Below the pieces are notes generated by a model that did not search any database, had not been told where the DNA came from, and was given only the letters and a program-made list of their open reading frames with translations. This document shows, in pieces, positions 26,617 through 37,559 of a stretch of 64,000 nt of DNA. The stretch's first letter is position 1; each line of letters begins with the position of its first letter. A program made the translations under genes and the position numbers. Location of the stretch: NCBI RefSeq assembly GCF_000377945.1, contig NZ_KB898923.1, positions 59,707 through 123,706 of the forward strand, given 5' to 3'. The DNA comes from Thioalkalivibrio sulfidiphilus (GTDB lineage Bacteria; Pseudomonadota; Gammaproteobacteria; Ectothiorhodospirales; Ectothiorhodospiraceae).

Positions 26617-26670
26617 GATTTGCCTCTCTTTCTCAGGGCGAAGGCGGCGCTGCCGCCTTCGCTGTCAGGA

Positions 26671-28272
26671 TCAGGCCGTCTTGATGGTCGGTGGTGTAGT
26701 CCAGGTGTGATGGGGCGGCGGAGACTCCACTTCCCATTCCAGACCCTGGGCGCTCTCCCAGGCCCGGGCCTTGGCCTTCTCGCCGCCCCGCACCGTCTTG
26801 ATGATGATGTACAGGAACAGCAGATGGCTGATGCCGAAGAAGAAGGCACCCACGGACGAGATCATGTTGAACTCCGTGAACATCACGTTGTAGTCCACGA
26901 TGCGCCGCGGCATACCCGCCAGGCCGATGAAATGCTGCGGGAAGAAGGTGATGTTGAAGCTCACCACATGCAGCCAGAAGAAGGTCTTGGCCAGCTTCTC
27001 GTCGTACATGTGCCCGGTCCACTTGGGCAGCCAGTAGAACACGCCGGCAAACAGACCCCAGACGGCACCCGGTAGCAGCACGTAGTGGAAGTGCGCCACC
27101 ACGAACATGGAGTCGTGGTACTGCATGTCGGCGGGCACCACTGCGAGCATCACGCCCGTCAGCCCACCGAAGGAGAACATGAGTATGATGGCCACGGTAA
27201 ATAGCATGGGCGTTTCGAAGGTCATGGCGCCACGCCACATGGTCATCATGTAGTTGAAGATGATCAGCCCCACCGGGATCGAGATCAGAATGGTCATGAT
27301 CATGAAGTACTTCACGGCGGCCAGTGACATGCCGACGGTGTACTGGTGATGCGCCCAGACGATCATGCCCAGGGCCGCAATGGCGATCATGGCACCTACG
27401 AGGGAATGATGGCCGAACAGCGGCTTGCGGGAGAAGGTAGGCAGGATGGAGGCCAGCACACCCAGGGAGGGCAGGATCAGGATGTACACCTCGGGATGAC
27501 CGAAAAACCAGAACAGGTGCTGGAACAGCACCGGGTCACCACCGCCGGCCGCGATGAAGAAGCTGGTGCCGAAGTGTCGGTCGAACAGCAGCATGGTCAC
27601 GCCGGCCGCCAGCACGGGCACCACCAGGATCAGCAGGAAGGCGGTAACCAGCCAGGCCCACACGAAGATGGGCAGCTGCATCATGCGCAGGCCCGGGGCG
27701 CGCATGTTGAAGATGGTGACGATGATGTTGATGGACGCCAGCACCGACGATACACCCAGCAGGTGGATGGCGAAGATGAGGAAGTCCATGGACATGCCCA
27801 CCTGCAGGGACAGGGGTGGGTACAGCGTCCAGCCGGTGTTGATCTGGGTGCCGCCGCCGGGGAAGAACGGCACGACGAACGACAGGATCAGCATCAGGGC
27901 CGCCGCGGGGAGGATCCAGAAGCTCAGGTTGTTCATGCGCGGCAGGGCCATGTCCGGCGCGCCGATCATGAGGGGGATCATCCAGTTGGCCAGACCCGCA
28001 GCCGCCGGCATCACCGCGCCGAAGATCATGATCAGGGCGTGGTTGGTGACCAGGTTGTTGTACAGGTCGGGCTGCACCAGCTGCAGACCCGGCATGAACA
28101 GCTCGGCACGGATCACCATGGCACTGGCGCCGCCCAGGAACAGCATGATCAGGGCGAACACCAGGTACATGGTCCCGATGTCCTTGTGGTTGGTAGAGAA
28201 CAGCCAGCGCTTCAGGCCGCTCGGCGGGCCGTGATGCTCATGATCGGCGTGGGCATGTGTGGCAGTCGTCAT
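26671..28272 (-). CDS. ctaD: aa3-type cytochrome c oxidase subunit I CtaD
   Basis: 533 residues, twelve membrane helices. Ligands: low-spin heme H78 in TNHALIMIFG; CuB ligands H259 in GHPEVY and H308/H309 in WAHHQYTVG; heme ligands in VAHFHYVLLPG. E261 and the crosslink tyrosine Y263 are present, as is D107 of the D-channel (GAPDMALPRMNN). The helix VIII stretch that normally reads PTGxK reads PVGLI (333-337), so the K-channel threonine and lysine are replaced by V334 and I337. It reduces oxygen to water coupled to proton pumping. Confidence 0.96.
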   Translation of the reverse strand: MTTATHAHADHEHHGPPSGLKRWLFSTNHKDIGTMYLVFALIMLFLGGASAMVIRAELFMPGLQLVQPDLYNNLVTNHALIMIFGAVMPAAAGLANWMIPLMIGAPDMALPRMNNLSFWILPAAALMLILSFVVPFFPGGGTQINTGWTLYPPLSLQVGMSMDFLIFAIHLLGVSSVLASINIIVTIFNMRAPGLRMMQLPIFVWAWLVTAFLLILVVPVLAAGVTMLLFDRHFGTSFFIAAGGGDPVLFQHLFWFFGHPEVYILILPSLGVLASILPTFSRKPLFGHHSLVGAMIAIAALGMIVWAHHQYTVGMSLAAVKYFMIMTILISIPVGLIIFNYMMTMWRGAMTFETPMLFTVAIILMFSFGGLTGVMLAVVPADMQYHDSMFVVAHFHYVLLPGAVWGLFAGVFYWLPKWTGHMYDEKLAKTFFWLHVVSFNITFFPQHFIGLAGMPRRIVDYNVMFTEFNMISSVGAFFFGISHLLFLYIIIKTVRGGEKAKARAWESAQGLEWEVESPPPHHTWTTPPTIKTA

Positions 28273-28297
28273 GTCTTTATTCTCCTGGCAGACTCAA

Positions 28298-29440
28298 TCA
28301 GCGCGCGGCATTCACGTCGGAGGGCTGGACCACGTCACCGGTGTCGTTACCCCAGGCATTGCGCTGGTAGGTGATGATGGACGCGATCTCCAGATCGTTC
28401 AGGGAATTCCAGGCAGCCATGGCGGTGCCCGGGACGCCCTTGAGGACGACCTCCATGTGGCGGGGGATGGGACCCGTTGCCACGGCACTGCCCCGGATGG
28501 CCGGGAAGGCCGGCGGCATGCCGGAACCATCCACCTGATGACAGGCGGCACACATGGTGTTGTAGAGCCGCTCCCCTCGGGCCATCAGCTCGTCCTTGTC
28601 CCATTCACGCTCGGCGGTCGCCTCGGCCAGCGCAGCCAGCTTGACCTGCTTCTGTTCCTCGATCCAGGCATCGAAACGCTCCTGGGAGACGCCTTCCACC
28701 ACGATGGGCATGCGCGCATGCCAGGTGCCGCAGAGCTCTGCGCACTGGCCGCGGAACACGCCTTCACGGGTGAGGTTCACCCAGGTCTCGGTGACATAGC
28801 CCGGAATGGCGTCCTTCTTCACGGCCAGTTCGGGCACCCAGAAGGCGTGCAGCACGTCACTGGCTGTGTGCAGAAAACGCACCCGCTGGTGGGTCGGCAG
28901 CACCAGCCGGTTGTCCACTTCACGCAGGTAGTGGATGCCCGCCTCTTCCTTGGGCACGAAGCGGCTCTCGATCTTCACGTCGTGATCCAGGTAGACGAAC
29001 TCCCAGTACCACTGGTGACCGATCACCTTCACGTCCAGGAGCGGCTGATCCTGGGGCACCACCCAGACACGCTCGAGGGTCTTCTGGGCCGCGCCGGCAA
29101 TGGTCAGGTCCACCCCGAGCACCATCACGGGCACGAAGACCCAGGACCAGCGACCGAACCAGGTTTCATGGAAATGCTGGTCGGCGGGATAGCCCCGGGA
29201 CTTGCGGTGAACGATCAGGGAGTAGATCACCACGGCAAAGATGATCACCAGCAAGATCGTGGCGATACCCATGGTGAGCATGTGAATGTCATAGATCTCC
29301 TGCGCCGTGGTGGAAGCCGGCGGGGGGAAGTTGACCCCCCAACGCTGCACCTCGTCCGCGGCCGCAGTGGCACCGAAACCGGTGACAGCCAGGGCAGCGG
29401 CAAGAAGGGACCCGGATCGTGATCGCTTGGTGGCCAACAT
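28298..29440 (-). CDS. ctaC: Cytochrome c oxidase subunit II with C-terminal cytochrome c domain, CtaC (caa3 type)
   Basis: 380 residues. A signal peptide (cut near ATAAA, about 28) is followed by two membrane helices (about 50-78 and 99-118) and a cupredoxin domain. CuA ligands are H198, C233, C237, H241 and M244 (CAELCGTWHARMP), with the aromatic patch QWYWEF. A cytochrome c domain follows, with CAACH at 297-301 and probable axial Met in GTAMAAW. The fused cytochrome makes this a caa3-type enzyme. It is the first gene of ctaC-ctaD-small gene-ctaG-ctaE on the minus strand. Confidence 0.96.
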   Translation of the reverse strand: MLATKRSRSGSLLAAALAVTGFGATAAADEVQRWGVNFPPPASTTAQEIYDIHMLTMGIATILLVIIFAVVIYSLIVHRKSRGYPADQHFHETWFGRWSWVFVPVMVLGVDLTIAGAAQKTLERVWVVPQDQPLLDVKVIGHQWYWEFVYLDHDVKIESRFVPKEEAGIHYLREVDNRLVLPTHQRVRFLHTASDVLHAFWVPELAVKKDAIPGYVTETWVNLTREGVFRGQCAELCGTWHARMPIVVEGVSQERFDAWIEEQKQVKLAALAEATAEREWDKDELMARGERLYNTMCAACHQVDGSGMPPAFPAIRGSAVATGPIPRHMEVVLKGVPGTAMAAWNSLNDLEIASIITYQRNAWGNDTGDVVQPSDVNAAR

Positions 29441-29586
29441 GAGGCTCCTCGTCCTGCTTAGTTATTATTCAAGGCTGGTCTTCGTGCTCGCGGCGGCTCC
29501 GGATGACACCGGTCTCCACCGCACGAAGGACTCCCCCATTTCCATCAACACCCGACCGGCCGCACAAGGCGCGGCCGTTCGATACT

Positions 29587-30078
29587 TCATCTGACGACCA
29601 CAGGCCCATAGATGGCGGAGCGCAGGGCGCTTGCCAGGCCGCGCCGCTCGTCTTCCCGCAGGCAACTGCCCACCTCGACCCAGACATCGCGGGCCGCCAG
29701 GAACAGTCGACTGGGATGTCCTCGCCAGGGCGAGGGCCTGAGCACCACCCTGGAGTCCTCCCGGGGCAGGCGCGTGGAACGCTCAAAGCGCCTGCCGACC
29801 ACCGACACGGTGACCGCCCGGGCCGTGATATCGATGATTTCCGTGATCAGTCCGCGCCGATAGAGACTCAGCACCGCCAGGATGATCACCAGGAGTTCCA
29901 GACCCGCAAACGGCGCGACCACCCAGTAGCCGGCACTGACGAACACCGCCGCAATGATCCCGAGTGCCAGCGCCACCACGGCAATGAACAGGAGATTGCC
30001 ACCCAGACTCAGGGAGCGATTGGGGCGAATCACGAAACGACGTTCGCTGGCTTCGCTTTCAGGAGTGACGACTCGCAT
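29587..30078 (-). CDS. DUF2244 membrane protein upstream of ctaC
   Basis: 163 residues. Two membrane helices (about 28-45 and 51-70) are followed by a soluble C-terminal domain containing FERSTRLPREDSRVVLRPSPW. DUF2244 genes are commonly found next to aa3 oxidase genes; no function is established. It lies 146 bases ahead of ctaC in the same direction, so it may share a transcript. Confidence 0.82.
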   Translation of the reverse strand: MRVVTPESEASERRFVIRPNRSLSLGGNLLFIAVVALALGIIAAVFVSAGYWVVAPFAGLELLVIILAVLSLYRRGLITEIIDITARAVTVSVVGRRFERSTRLPREDSRVVLRPSPWRGHPSRLFLAARDVWVEVGSCLREDERRGLASALRSAIYGPVVVR

Positions 30079-30413
30079 CAGATCATGAGCCTCGCGTACA
30101 GCAGCCCTTTTATAGTTCTTATGTTTCGGGAATCTAGAGGTAATCCGGGCGGCATTAAAATCAATATTTTTAATGCTGCTTATAATGAAAAACCTCGAGA
30201 CCAGCCCTTTTTCTTATTTTCCAAGGCTTCCAGCCCTTAGAAACCAATTTAATTCTTATAGCACCTATTTGTTTTTTTTCAGGGATGACATCCCAAAACG
30301 GATAGAAATTGAACAAATCAGCGCTGGCGCAGGCCGTGAATGCCTGCCCACAGAGGGACAGAGCGAGGTTTGCTCACAGGAAAAACGGGGCGGCAGTCCG
30401 CCCCGTCGCCCGA
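30079..30413. other. AT-rich intergenic island between DUF2244 and bioC
   Basis: 335 bases without a gene. About 30110-30330 is clearly richer in A+T than the surroundings. It holds an inverted repeat at 30152-30176 (GCATTAAAA, 7 bases, TTTTAATGC). On the minus strand a TATAAA near 30095-30110 could be a -10 for the DUF2244-ctaC genes. The bioC terminator occupies 30381-30406. Confidence 0.55.
30381..30406 (-). terminator. Intrinsic terminator after bioC
   Basis: On the minus strand the stem ACGGGGCGG, loop ACTG, CCGCCCCGT is followed by TTTT. It begins 8 bases after the bioC stop. Confidence 0.92.
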
Positions 30414-31289
30414 TCAGGATTCGGGCGTGATGGGAATGAAACGCTCGGGGCGGCCGGCCGGCCCCGCCACAGGGACATTCGGCGCCCAGGCATGGCCGTA
30501 GACGACCTCGTAGCTGGCCGGCAGACTGCCGTCGTCCCGGCGAAAGACCTCGTAGGCGGCTTCCAGCGCCCGCAGCCGGGAACGGGGCGTGAGTCCGCGG
30601 GGACGGCCAGCATTGGCGTTGCTGGCGCCGATGGCACGCAGGTCATGCATCAGCTGGCCCAGGTCGGCGTAGGTGACCGTCATCATCTCCATGTCCATCA
30701 CCGGGTCCGCGAACCCGGCACGCACCAGGGCGTCGCCGATGTCATGCATGTCCAGGAAACGATTGACGTGGGTACCCTCGGGGTCCACCCGGCGCCAGGC
30801 CTCGCGCAGCTCCCGCAGGGTGTCGGGGCCGAAGGTGCTGAACTGGAACAGCCCGCCGGGGGCGAGCACCCGCCGCACGCCGGCGAAGGTGCGGTCCAGG
30901 TCATCGCACCATTGCAGCGCGAGACTGGACACGACCAGGCCGAAGACCCCGTCGGCGAAGGGCAGGCGCTCCGCGTCGCCGGCCACCCACACCGGGCGGC
31001 GCCACCAGCCGGCAGCGCGGCGCGCCTGGCGCAGCATGCCCTCGGACAAATCCAGCCCGCACACCAGAGACCGCTTGTAGCGGTCGCGCAGGCCCCGGGC
31101 AGCGCGCCCTGTGCCCGTGCCGATGTCCAGAACCCGGGCGGGGGACAGCCTCACCAGATCCAGGCGTTCCAGCAGGCGGTCACAGACCTCGTGCTGCAGC
31201 ACGGCCGTGCGATCATACCCGCTGGCTGCCCGCTCGAAGGTGGCCCGCACCCGGCGCTTGTCGAGGCGGTAGGGCTCGTCAACCGCCAT
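30414..31289 (-). CDS. bioC: Malonyl-ACP O-methyltransferase BioC
   Basis: 291 residues from the ATG at 31289 (MAVDEPYRLDKRRVRATFERAA), the family start. It methylates malonyl-ACP to launch pimelate assembly for biotin. SAM motif VLDIGTGTG, then AERLPFADGVFGLVVSSLALQWCDD and LAPGGLFQFSTFGPDTLRELR are diagnostic. It overlaps the 3' end of bioH by 11 bases, so the two are coupled. Other bio genes are not in this window. Confidence 0.93.
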   Translation of the reverse strand: MAVDEPYRLDKRRVRATFERAASGYDRTAVLQHEVCDRLLERLDLVRLSPARVLDIGTGTGRAARGLRDRYKRSLVCGLDLSEGMLRQARRAAGWWRRPVWVAGDAERLPFADGVFGLVVSSLALQWCDDLDRTFAGVRRVLAPGGLFQFSTFGPDTLRELREAWRRVDPEGTHVNRFLDMHDIGDALVRAGFADPVMDMEMMTVTYADLGQLMHDLRAIGASNANAGRPRGLTPRSRLRALEAAYEVFRRDDGSLPASYEVVYGHAWAPNVPVAGPAGRPERFIPITPES

Positions 31290-32043
31290 CGCACCACTCC
31301 AGCAGGCGATCCCCCACTTCCGGCACATGGGTCAGCAGGGGTGCATGCCCCGCCCCGCGCAGCACATGCACCGACATGTCCGGCCGCAGCCGCTGCAGGT
31401 CCGGGACCACGGCCGCCGGCACCAGGGTATCCAGATCGCCGAACAGGCCAAACACCGGCACCCTGAGTCCGGCGAGCTCGGCACGCAGATCCGTGTCCCG
31501 CAGGATCTCGAGCCCTTCCGCCAGGGCCCCCGGCGCGGGCGGCATGGCCAGGCAGCGGGCCTTCAGGGTTCGCAGGGCCTCGCCGCGACCGGGCGCGCCG
31601 AGAAACTGCAGGGCGAGAAACCGGGCCAGGGTGGACGAAAAGTCGCCCGCCAGGTCCCGGGCGAAGTCCGCCAGCACCCCGGGATCCATGGCATGGGGCC
31701 AGTCGGGGGCGCGCACGAAACGGGGGGTGGCGGCCAGCAGCACCAGGGAAGAGACCTTGTCGGGATGACGCCGCGCCAGGCTCAGGGCCACCAGCCCGCC
31801 CAGTGACCAACCCACCACACAGACACGTGCGTCCAGCCCCGCGGCCAGCTGATCCACCGCGGCCTCGAGGCTCCCGAAGCGGCCTTCACCGGCCCGGGCG
31901 CCATGCCCAGGCAGGTCCGGGGCGAGCACCCGGGCACGCCCGGCCAGGGCGCCGGCCAGATCCTGCCAGACCGAACCGTTGAGCCCCCAGCCATGGAGGC
32001 ACAACAGGGTCGGCGGCATGCCCGCGGCGGATTCCCGGCTCAC
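31279..32043 (-). CDS. bioH: Pimeloyl-ACP methyl ester carboxylesterase BioH
   Basis: 254 residues from the GTG at 32043; an ATG at 32019 (MPPTLLCLHGWG) is an equally plausible start. Alpha/beta hydrolase with nucleophile S80 in GWSLGG, acid in FGDLDTLVP and histidine in GAGHAPLLTH. ATPRFVRAPDWPHAM is typical of BioH. It removes the methyl group of pimeloyl-ACP methyl ester, ending the BioC-started pathway, and is translated just before bioC. Confidence 0.9.
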   Translation of the reverse strand: MSRESAAGMPPTLLCLHGWGLNGSVWQDLAGALAGRARVLAPDLPGHGARAGEGRFGSLEAAVDQLAAGLDARVCVVGWSLGGLVALSLARRHPDKVSSLVLLAATPRFVRAPDWPHAMDPGVLADFARDLAGDFSSTLARFLALQFLGAPGRGEALRTLKARCLAMPPAPGALAEGLEILRDTDLRAELAGLRVPVFGLFGDLDTLVPAAVVPDLQRLRPDMSVHVLRGAGHAPLLTHVPEVGDRLLEWCDGG

Positions 32044-32138
32044 GGATTGCCGCCCCGCCCAACTCGGGTATCATGCCCAGTCCTGTTGTCCACAGCTTCA
32101 ATCCACATCGTTCAAATTCTTAATAAGGGATCTGTCTC

Positions 32139-32729
32139 ATGTTGCTGGCCTCAGCCCTGGTCCTCGGCGCCTACCTGCTGGGCTCGGTGTCCACCGCCAT
32201 CCTGGTCTGCCGCCTGGCTGGCCTGCCGGACCCCCGCAGCCAGGGCTCCGGCAATCCCGGCGCCACCAATGTGCTGCGCACCGGGCGCAAGGGGGCGGCC
32301 ATCATCACCCTGCTGGGGGATCTGCTCAAGGGGCTGGTGCCGGTGCTCGTCGCCCACGCGCTGGGGCTCGAACCGGCCTGGATCGCCGCCGTGGCCCTGG
32401 CCGCCTTCCTGGGGCATCTCTTTCCCGTCTACCACGGCTTCCGGGGTGGCAAGGGTGTGGCCACGGCGCTGGGCGTGATCCTGGGCATCCAGGCCTGGGT
32501 CGGGCTCGCCGCCCTGGCCACCTGGCTCATCGTGGCCGCCATCAGCCGGATCTCATCCCTGTCCGCCCTGACCGCCGCCACCCTGACGCCGGTGTACATG
32601 TATCTGCTCACCGGCGAGCGCTGGTACGAGGCCGCCGGCGTAGTCCTCGCCGGGTTCATCTACTGGCGCCACCGCGCCAACATCCGCCGCCTGCTGCGCG
32701 GCGAGGAACCCAAAATTGGGAAAGGCTGA
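32139..32729 (+). CDS. plsY: Acyl-phosphate:glycerol-3-phosphate acyltransferase PlsY
   Basis: 196 residues, about five membrane helices. It makes lysophosphatidic acid from acyl phosphate and glycerol 3-phosphate. Conserved loops: GSGNPGATNVLRTG (36-49), LGHLFPVYHGFRGGKGVATALG, and WRHRANIRRLLRGEEPKI at the C-terminus. Divergent from bioH and convergent with tsaD; plsY next to tsaD is common in gammaproteobacteria. Confidence 0.96.
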   Translation: MLLASALVLGAYLLGSVSTAILVCRLAGLPDPRSQGSGNPGATNVLRTGRKGAAIITLLGDLLKGLVPVLVAHALGLEPAWIAAVALAAFLGHLFPVYHGFRGGKGVATALGVILGIQAWVGLAALATWLIVAAISRISSLSALTAATLTPVYMYLLTGERWYEAAGVVLAGFIYWRHRANIRRLLRGEEPKIGKG

Positions 32730-32790
32730 AGGCGGAAGGATGAGGGATGAATGAAGTCATCGACACCTCTTACCCCTTACCCCTTCCTCC
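32728..32790. repeat. Short low-complexity gap sequence between plsY and tsaD
   Basis: GGCTGAAGGCGGAAGGATGAGGGATGAATGA words are followed by CTTACCCCTTACCCCTTCC words that are roughly complementary. It has the same style as the other gap-filling inverted repeats but is short and imperfect. Confidence 0.4.
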
Positions 32791-33792
32791 TCACCCTTGA
32801 GCCAGGTTCCACCGGGCGCGCGCCCGGATGGTCAGGTCCTCGCCCGCACCCGCCTGGAAACGCATCAACCCCGCCAGGGCAATCATGGCGCCGTTGTCGG
32901 TGCAGAACTCGAATGGCGGGTAATGCACGCTGGCACCCTCGGCGCCCACCGCCGCCCTGAGCCTTTCCCGCAGGCGCCGGTTGGCGCCCACGCCGCCGGC
33001 CACCACCAGGCGCTCGGCCCCGGTCTCCTGCACCGCTCGCAGGCACTTGATCACCAGGGTATCCACCACCGCCTCCTCGAAGGCCCGCGCCACGTCGGCC
33101 CGATCCTGCTCGGTGCGCGCCTCGCGGAGGGTGGTCAGGGCCCGGGTCTTGAGCCCGGAGAAACTGAAGTCCAGGCCCGGGCGGTCGGTCATGGGGCGGG
33201 GAAAGCTGAAACGCGCCGGATCACCCTGTTCCGCCAGGGCCGCCAGGGCCGGGCCGCCGGGGTAGCCCAGCCCGAGCAACTTGGCGGTCTTGTCGAAGGC
33301 CTCGCCGGCGGCGTCGTCCAGGCTCTCGCCCAGGATCCGGTAACGCCCCACCCCCTGCACGTCCACCAGCATGGTATGCCCGCCGGAGACCAGCAGGGCC
33401 AGGAAGGGAAATTCGGGCGGTTCATCGCCCAGCAGGGGCGCAAGCAGGTGCCCCTCCATGTGGTGCACGCCCACGGCGGGCAGGCCCCAGGCCCAGGCGA
33501 GACTGCGCGCCACCCCGGCACCCACCAGCAGCGCGCCCAGCAGGCCGGGGCCCGAGGTATAGGCGATGCCGGTGAGATCCGGGGCGGCGGTGTCCGCCTC
33601 GTCCAGGGCCTGGCGCACCAGGGGCAGCAGCTTGCGGATATGGTCCCGGGAGGCCAGTTCCGGCACGACGCCGCCGTATTCCGCATGCAGGGCCACCTGG
33701 CTGTAGAGGGCGTGGGACAGCAGCCCGTGCTCGGCATCGATCACCGCCACGCCGGTCTCATCACAGGAGGTCTCAATACCCAGGATGCGCAT
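32791..33792 (-). CDS. tsaD: tRNA N6-threonylcarbamoyladenosine transferase subunit TsaD
   Basis: 333 residues. It catalyses the last step of t6A37 formation in ANN-decoding tRNAs, with TsaB/TsaE/TsaC. It opens [14 protein letters not shown]; the metal site HMEGH is at 111-115 and [14 protein letters not shown] at 78-91; FSFSGLKTR and [14 protein letters not shown] follow. It lies head-to-head with rpsU, the usual gammaproteobacterial arrangement. Confidence 0.97.
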   Translation of the reverse strand: MRILGIETSCDETGVAVIDAEHGLLSHALYSQVALHAEYGGVVPELASRDHIRKLLPLVRQALDEADTAAPDLTGIAYTSGPGLLGALLVGAGVARSLAWAWGLPAVGVHHMEGHLLAPLLGDEPPEFPFLALLVSGGHTMLVDVQGVGRYRILGESLDDAAGEAFDKTAKLLGLGYPGGPALAALAEQGDPARFSFPRPMTDRPGLDFSFSGLKTRALTTLREARTEQDRADVARAFEEAVVDTLVIKCLRAVQETGAERLVVAGGVGANRRLRERLRAAVGAEGASVHYPPFEFCTDNGAMIALAGLMRFQAGAGEDLTIRARARWNLAQG

Positions 33793-33984
33793 TCAGGGGT
33801 CCAGATTCTGAAGAAAATCAAGAAGATGACAAGCAGATCGGGGCAAGGCGGCCCGACCCATCCCGGGCGACACACATCAAGCCAGTCGCCGCAGGTGAAC
33901 GGCCGGTCATTATAGACATGCGAACCCCGAAAAATCCTGTTCACGCCGGGCACGACGGTCCCTCACCCGACGCGCACGGAAACT

Positions 33985-34013
33985 TTGGCATTTCCCGGAT
34001 GAATCCTTATAAT
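33985..34013 (+). promoter_or_regulatory. Sigma-70 promoter of rpsU
   Basis: TTGGCA (33985-33990), 17 bases, then a perfect TATAAT (34008-34013). Transcription would start near 34020, about 55 bases before the rpsU ATG. Confidence 0.88.
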
Positions 34014-34074
34014 GCGCGATTCTCTGTCCCCGGATACCGGGGCGTTGAACGTTTAACCCTGACAGGATGATCTG

Positions 34075-34290
34075 ATGCCTCACGTACGCGTCAAAGAAAA
34101 TGAACCCTTCGAGGTGGCCCTGCGCCGCTTCAAGCGCACCTGCGAAAAGGCCGGTGTGCTGACCGAAGTCCGTCGTCGCGAGTTCTACGAAAAGCCCACC
34201 GAGATCCGCAAGCGCAAGGCCGCTGCCGCCGTCAAGCGCCAGGCCAAGCGCGTGTCCAAGGAAGTGGCTCGCCGCGAGCGCCTGTACTAA
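34075..34290 (+). CDS. rpsU: 30S ribosomal protein S21
   Basis: 71 residues, basic, beginning [21 protein letters not shown], with the family core [19 protein letters not shown]21 binds the 30S platform and is needed for initiation. AGGATG lies close upstream of the ATG. It starts the macromolecular-synthesis cluster; yqeY follows 59 bases later but dnaG and rpoD are 21 kb away. Confidence 0.98.
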   Translation: MPHVRVKENEPFEVALRRFKRTCEKAGVLTEVRRREFYEKPTEIRKRKAAAAVKRQAKRVSKEVARRERLY

Positions 34291-34349
34291 GTCTCGACTG
34301 ACTGACTCGGGGTTCGCCTTGACGCGGACCCGCCCGGAGAGCCCGGACC

Positions 34350-34805
34350 ATGTCCACCGACAGCCCGCTGAAGGCCCGCATCACCGAGGACATGAAGTCG
34401 GCCATGCGCGCCGGCGACAAGTCACGGCTGGGTACCATTCGCCTGATGCTCGCCGCCGTGAAGCAGGTGGAAGTGGATACCCGCGCATCCCTGGACGACA
34501 CCCAGGTGCTGGCCGTGCTCGACAAGATGGTCAAGCAGCGCCGGGAATCCATCGAGCAGTACCGGGGCGCGGGCCGGGACGACCTGGCTGACGTAGAGGT
34601 GCGGGAACTGGAGGTCATCCAGTCCTATCTGCCCGAACCCCTCTCCGAGGGCGAGATCACGGCGATGATCGACGCGGCCATCAGCGAGACCGGCGCCAGC
34701 TCCGTGCGCGACATGGGCCAGGTCATGGGCTTGATCAAGCCCCGGATCCAGGGCCGCGCCGACATGGCGGCGGTCAGTGCCCAGGTAAAGGCCCGCCTCG
34801 CCTGA
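34350..34805 (+). CDS. GatB/YqeY domain protein
   Basis: 151 residues. The fold is related to the C-terminal domain of GatB, with LKARITEDMKSAMRAGDKSRLGTIRLMLAAVKQVE and ELEVIQSYLPEPLSEGEI typical of YqeY. It probably interacts with tRNA or an amidotransferase-like partner, but no role is established. It normally sits between rpsU and dnaG; here dnaG is absent downstream. Confidence 0.92.
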   Translation: MSTDSPLKARITEDMKSAMRAGDKSRLGTIRLMLAAVKQVEVDTRASLDDTQVLAVLDKMVKQRRESIEQYRGAGRDDLADVEVRELEVIQSYLPEPLSEGEITAMIDAAISETGASSVRDMGQVMGLIKPRIQGRADMAAVSAQVKARLA

Positions 34806-34813
34806 CCCGCCCG

Positions 34814-34838
34814 GCAACCCCAGCGCCCCTGGGGTTGC
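34814..34838. terminator. Hairpin after yqeY
   Basis: The 10-bp stem GCAACCCCAG / CTGGGGTTGC has a 5-base loop and begins 9 bases after the yqeY stop. There is no T run. It lies at the junction where dnaG would be expected. Confidence 0.5.
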
Positions 34839-34872
34839 ACACCGCCAACCGGCGCATTCATGCTTGATGTGA

Positions 34873-36342
<1,470 letters not shown>

Positions 36343-36344
36343 AG

Positions 36345-36456
36345 CAGTGGCAAGTGGCAAGTGGCTAGTTGCATGGCAAAACCACTTCCTTGCCCTCCCG
36401 AATATCCGGGGTCACAAGGCTGTTCCTTGCCACTTGAGACCAGCACCTGGCTACTG
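36345..36456. repeat. Shuffled-module inverted repeat, copy B (gltD-hemE gap)
   Basis: Left arm 36346-36376 uses AGTGGCAAG, TGGCAAGTGGC and TAGTTGCATGG; right arm 36424-36455 uses TCCTTGCCACTTGAGACC and CTGGCTACTG. The arms are imperfect, the most diverged of the five copies. It starts 3 bases after the gltD stop. Confidence 0.7.
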
Positions 36457-36461
36457 ACGTT

Positions 36462-37559
36462 ATGAATGAACTGAAAAACGACCGCCTGCTGCGCGCCCTG
36501 CTGCGCGAACCCGTGGACACCACGCCCGTGTGGATCATGCGTCAGGCGGGCCGTTATCTGCCCGAGTACCGGGCCACCCGGGCCCGGGCGGGCAGCTTTA
36601 TGGATCTGTGCAAGAGCCCGGAGATGGCCTGCGAGGTCACGCTTCAGCCCCTGGAGCGCTTCCCCCTGGATGCGGCCATCCTGTTCTCCGACATCCTCAC
36701 CATCCCCGACGCCATGGGCCTGGGCCTGTATTTCTCCGAAGGGGAAGGCCCGTGCTTCGAGCGTCCGGTGCAGGACGCCGCCGCCATCCGCGCCCTGGGC
36801 GTGCCCGACCCCGAGACCGAACTGCGCTACGTCACCGACGCGGTGCGCCTGATCCGCCGCGAACTGGACGGACGGGTGCCACTGATCGGTTTCTCAGGCA
36901 GCCCCTGGACCCTGGCCACCTACATGGTGGAAGGTGGCTCCTCCAAGGAATTCGCCCGCATCAAGGGCATGCTCTACGACGACCCGGCCACCCTGCACCA
37001 CCTGCTGGGGGTGCTGGCCGAGGCAGTCACCGTGTACCTGAACGCACAGATCGCCGCCGGCGCCCAGGCGGTGATGGTGTTCGACACCTGGGGCGGCAGC
37101 CTGACCCCCGAGGGCTACCGGGAGTTCTCACTCGCCTACATGCAGCGCATCGTGGCAGGACTGACCCGGGAGCATGAGGGCCGGCGCGTGCCCGTGACCC
37201 TGTTCACCAAGGGCGGCGGCGCCTGGCTGGAGTCCATGGCCGAAACCGGCTGCGACGCCCTGGGCCTGGACTGGACGGTGAACATCGGCGAGGCGCGCCG
37301 GCGCGTCGGCGACCGGGTGGCGCTGCAGGGCAACCTGGATCCGGCGGTGCTCTACGCCTCCGCCGAGCGCGTGCGCGCAGCCGCCCGCAAGGTGGTCGAG
37401 GACTTCGGCCCCGGCAGCGGCCATGTCTTCAACCTGGGCCACGGCATCCACCCGGGCATCGACCCGGAGAAGGTCGCTGCCCTGGTGGATGAGGTGCACA
37501 AGGCCGGCATGAAGCAGGAAGTTAAAAGTAAGAAGTGTGAATTGGGCGGTGCGAAGTGA
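36462..37559 (+). CDS. hemE: Uroporphyrinogen decarboxylase HemE
   Basis: 365 residues. It decarboxylates the four acetate side chains of uroporphyrinogen [18 protein letters not shown] (about 26-40), [35 protein letters not shown] and [15 protein letters not shown] are diagnostic. The family normally ends soon after VHK; here a tail rich in Lys/Glu ([15 protein letters not shown]) is encoded by an inverted-repeat arm shared with the converging neighbour. Confidence 0.96.
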   Translation: MNELKNDRLLRALLREPVDTTPVWIMRQAGRYLPEYRATRARAGSFMDLCKSPEMACEVTLQPLERFPLDAAILFSDILTIPDAMGLGLYFSEGEGPCFERPVQDAAAIRALGVPDPETELRYVTDAVRLIRRELDGRVPLIGFSGSPWTLATYMVEGGSSKEFARIKGMLYDDPATLHHLLGVLAEAVTVYLNAQIAAGAQAVMVFDTWGGSLTPEGYREFSLAYMQRIVAGLTREHEGRRVPVTLFTKGGGAWLESMAETGCDALGLDWTVNIGEARRRVGDRVALQGNLDPAVLYASAERVRAAARKVVEDFGPGSGHVFNLGHGIHPGIDPEKVAALVDEVHKAGMKQEVKSKKCELGGAK

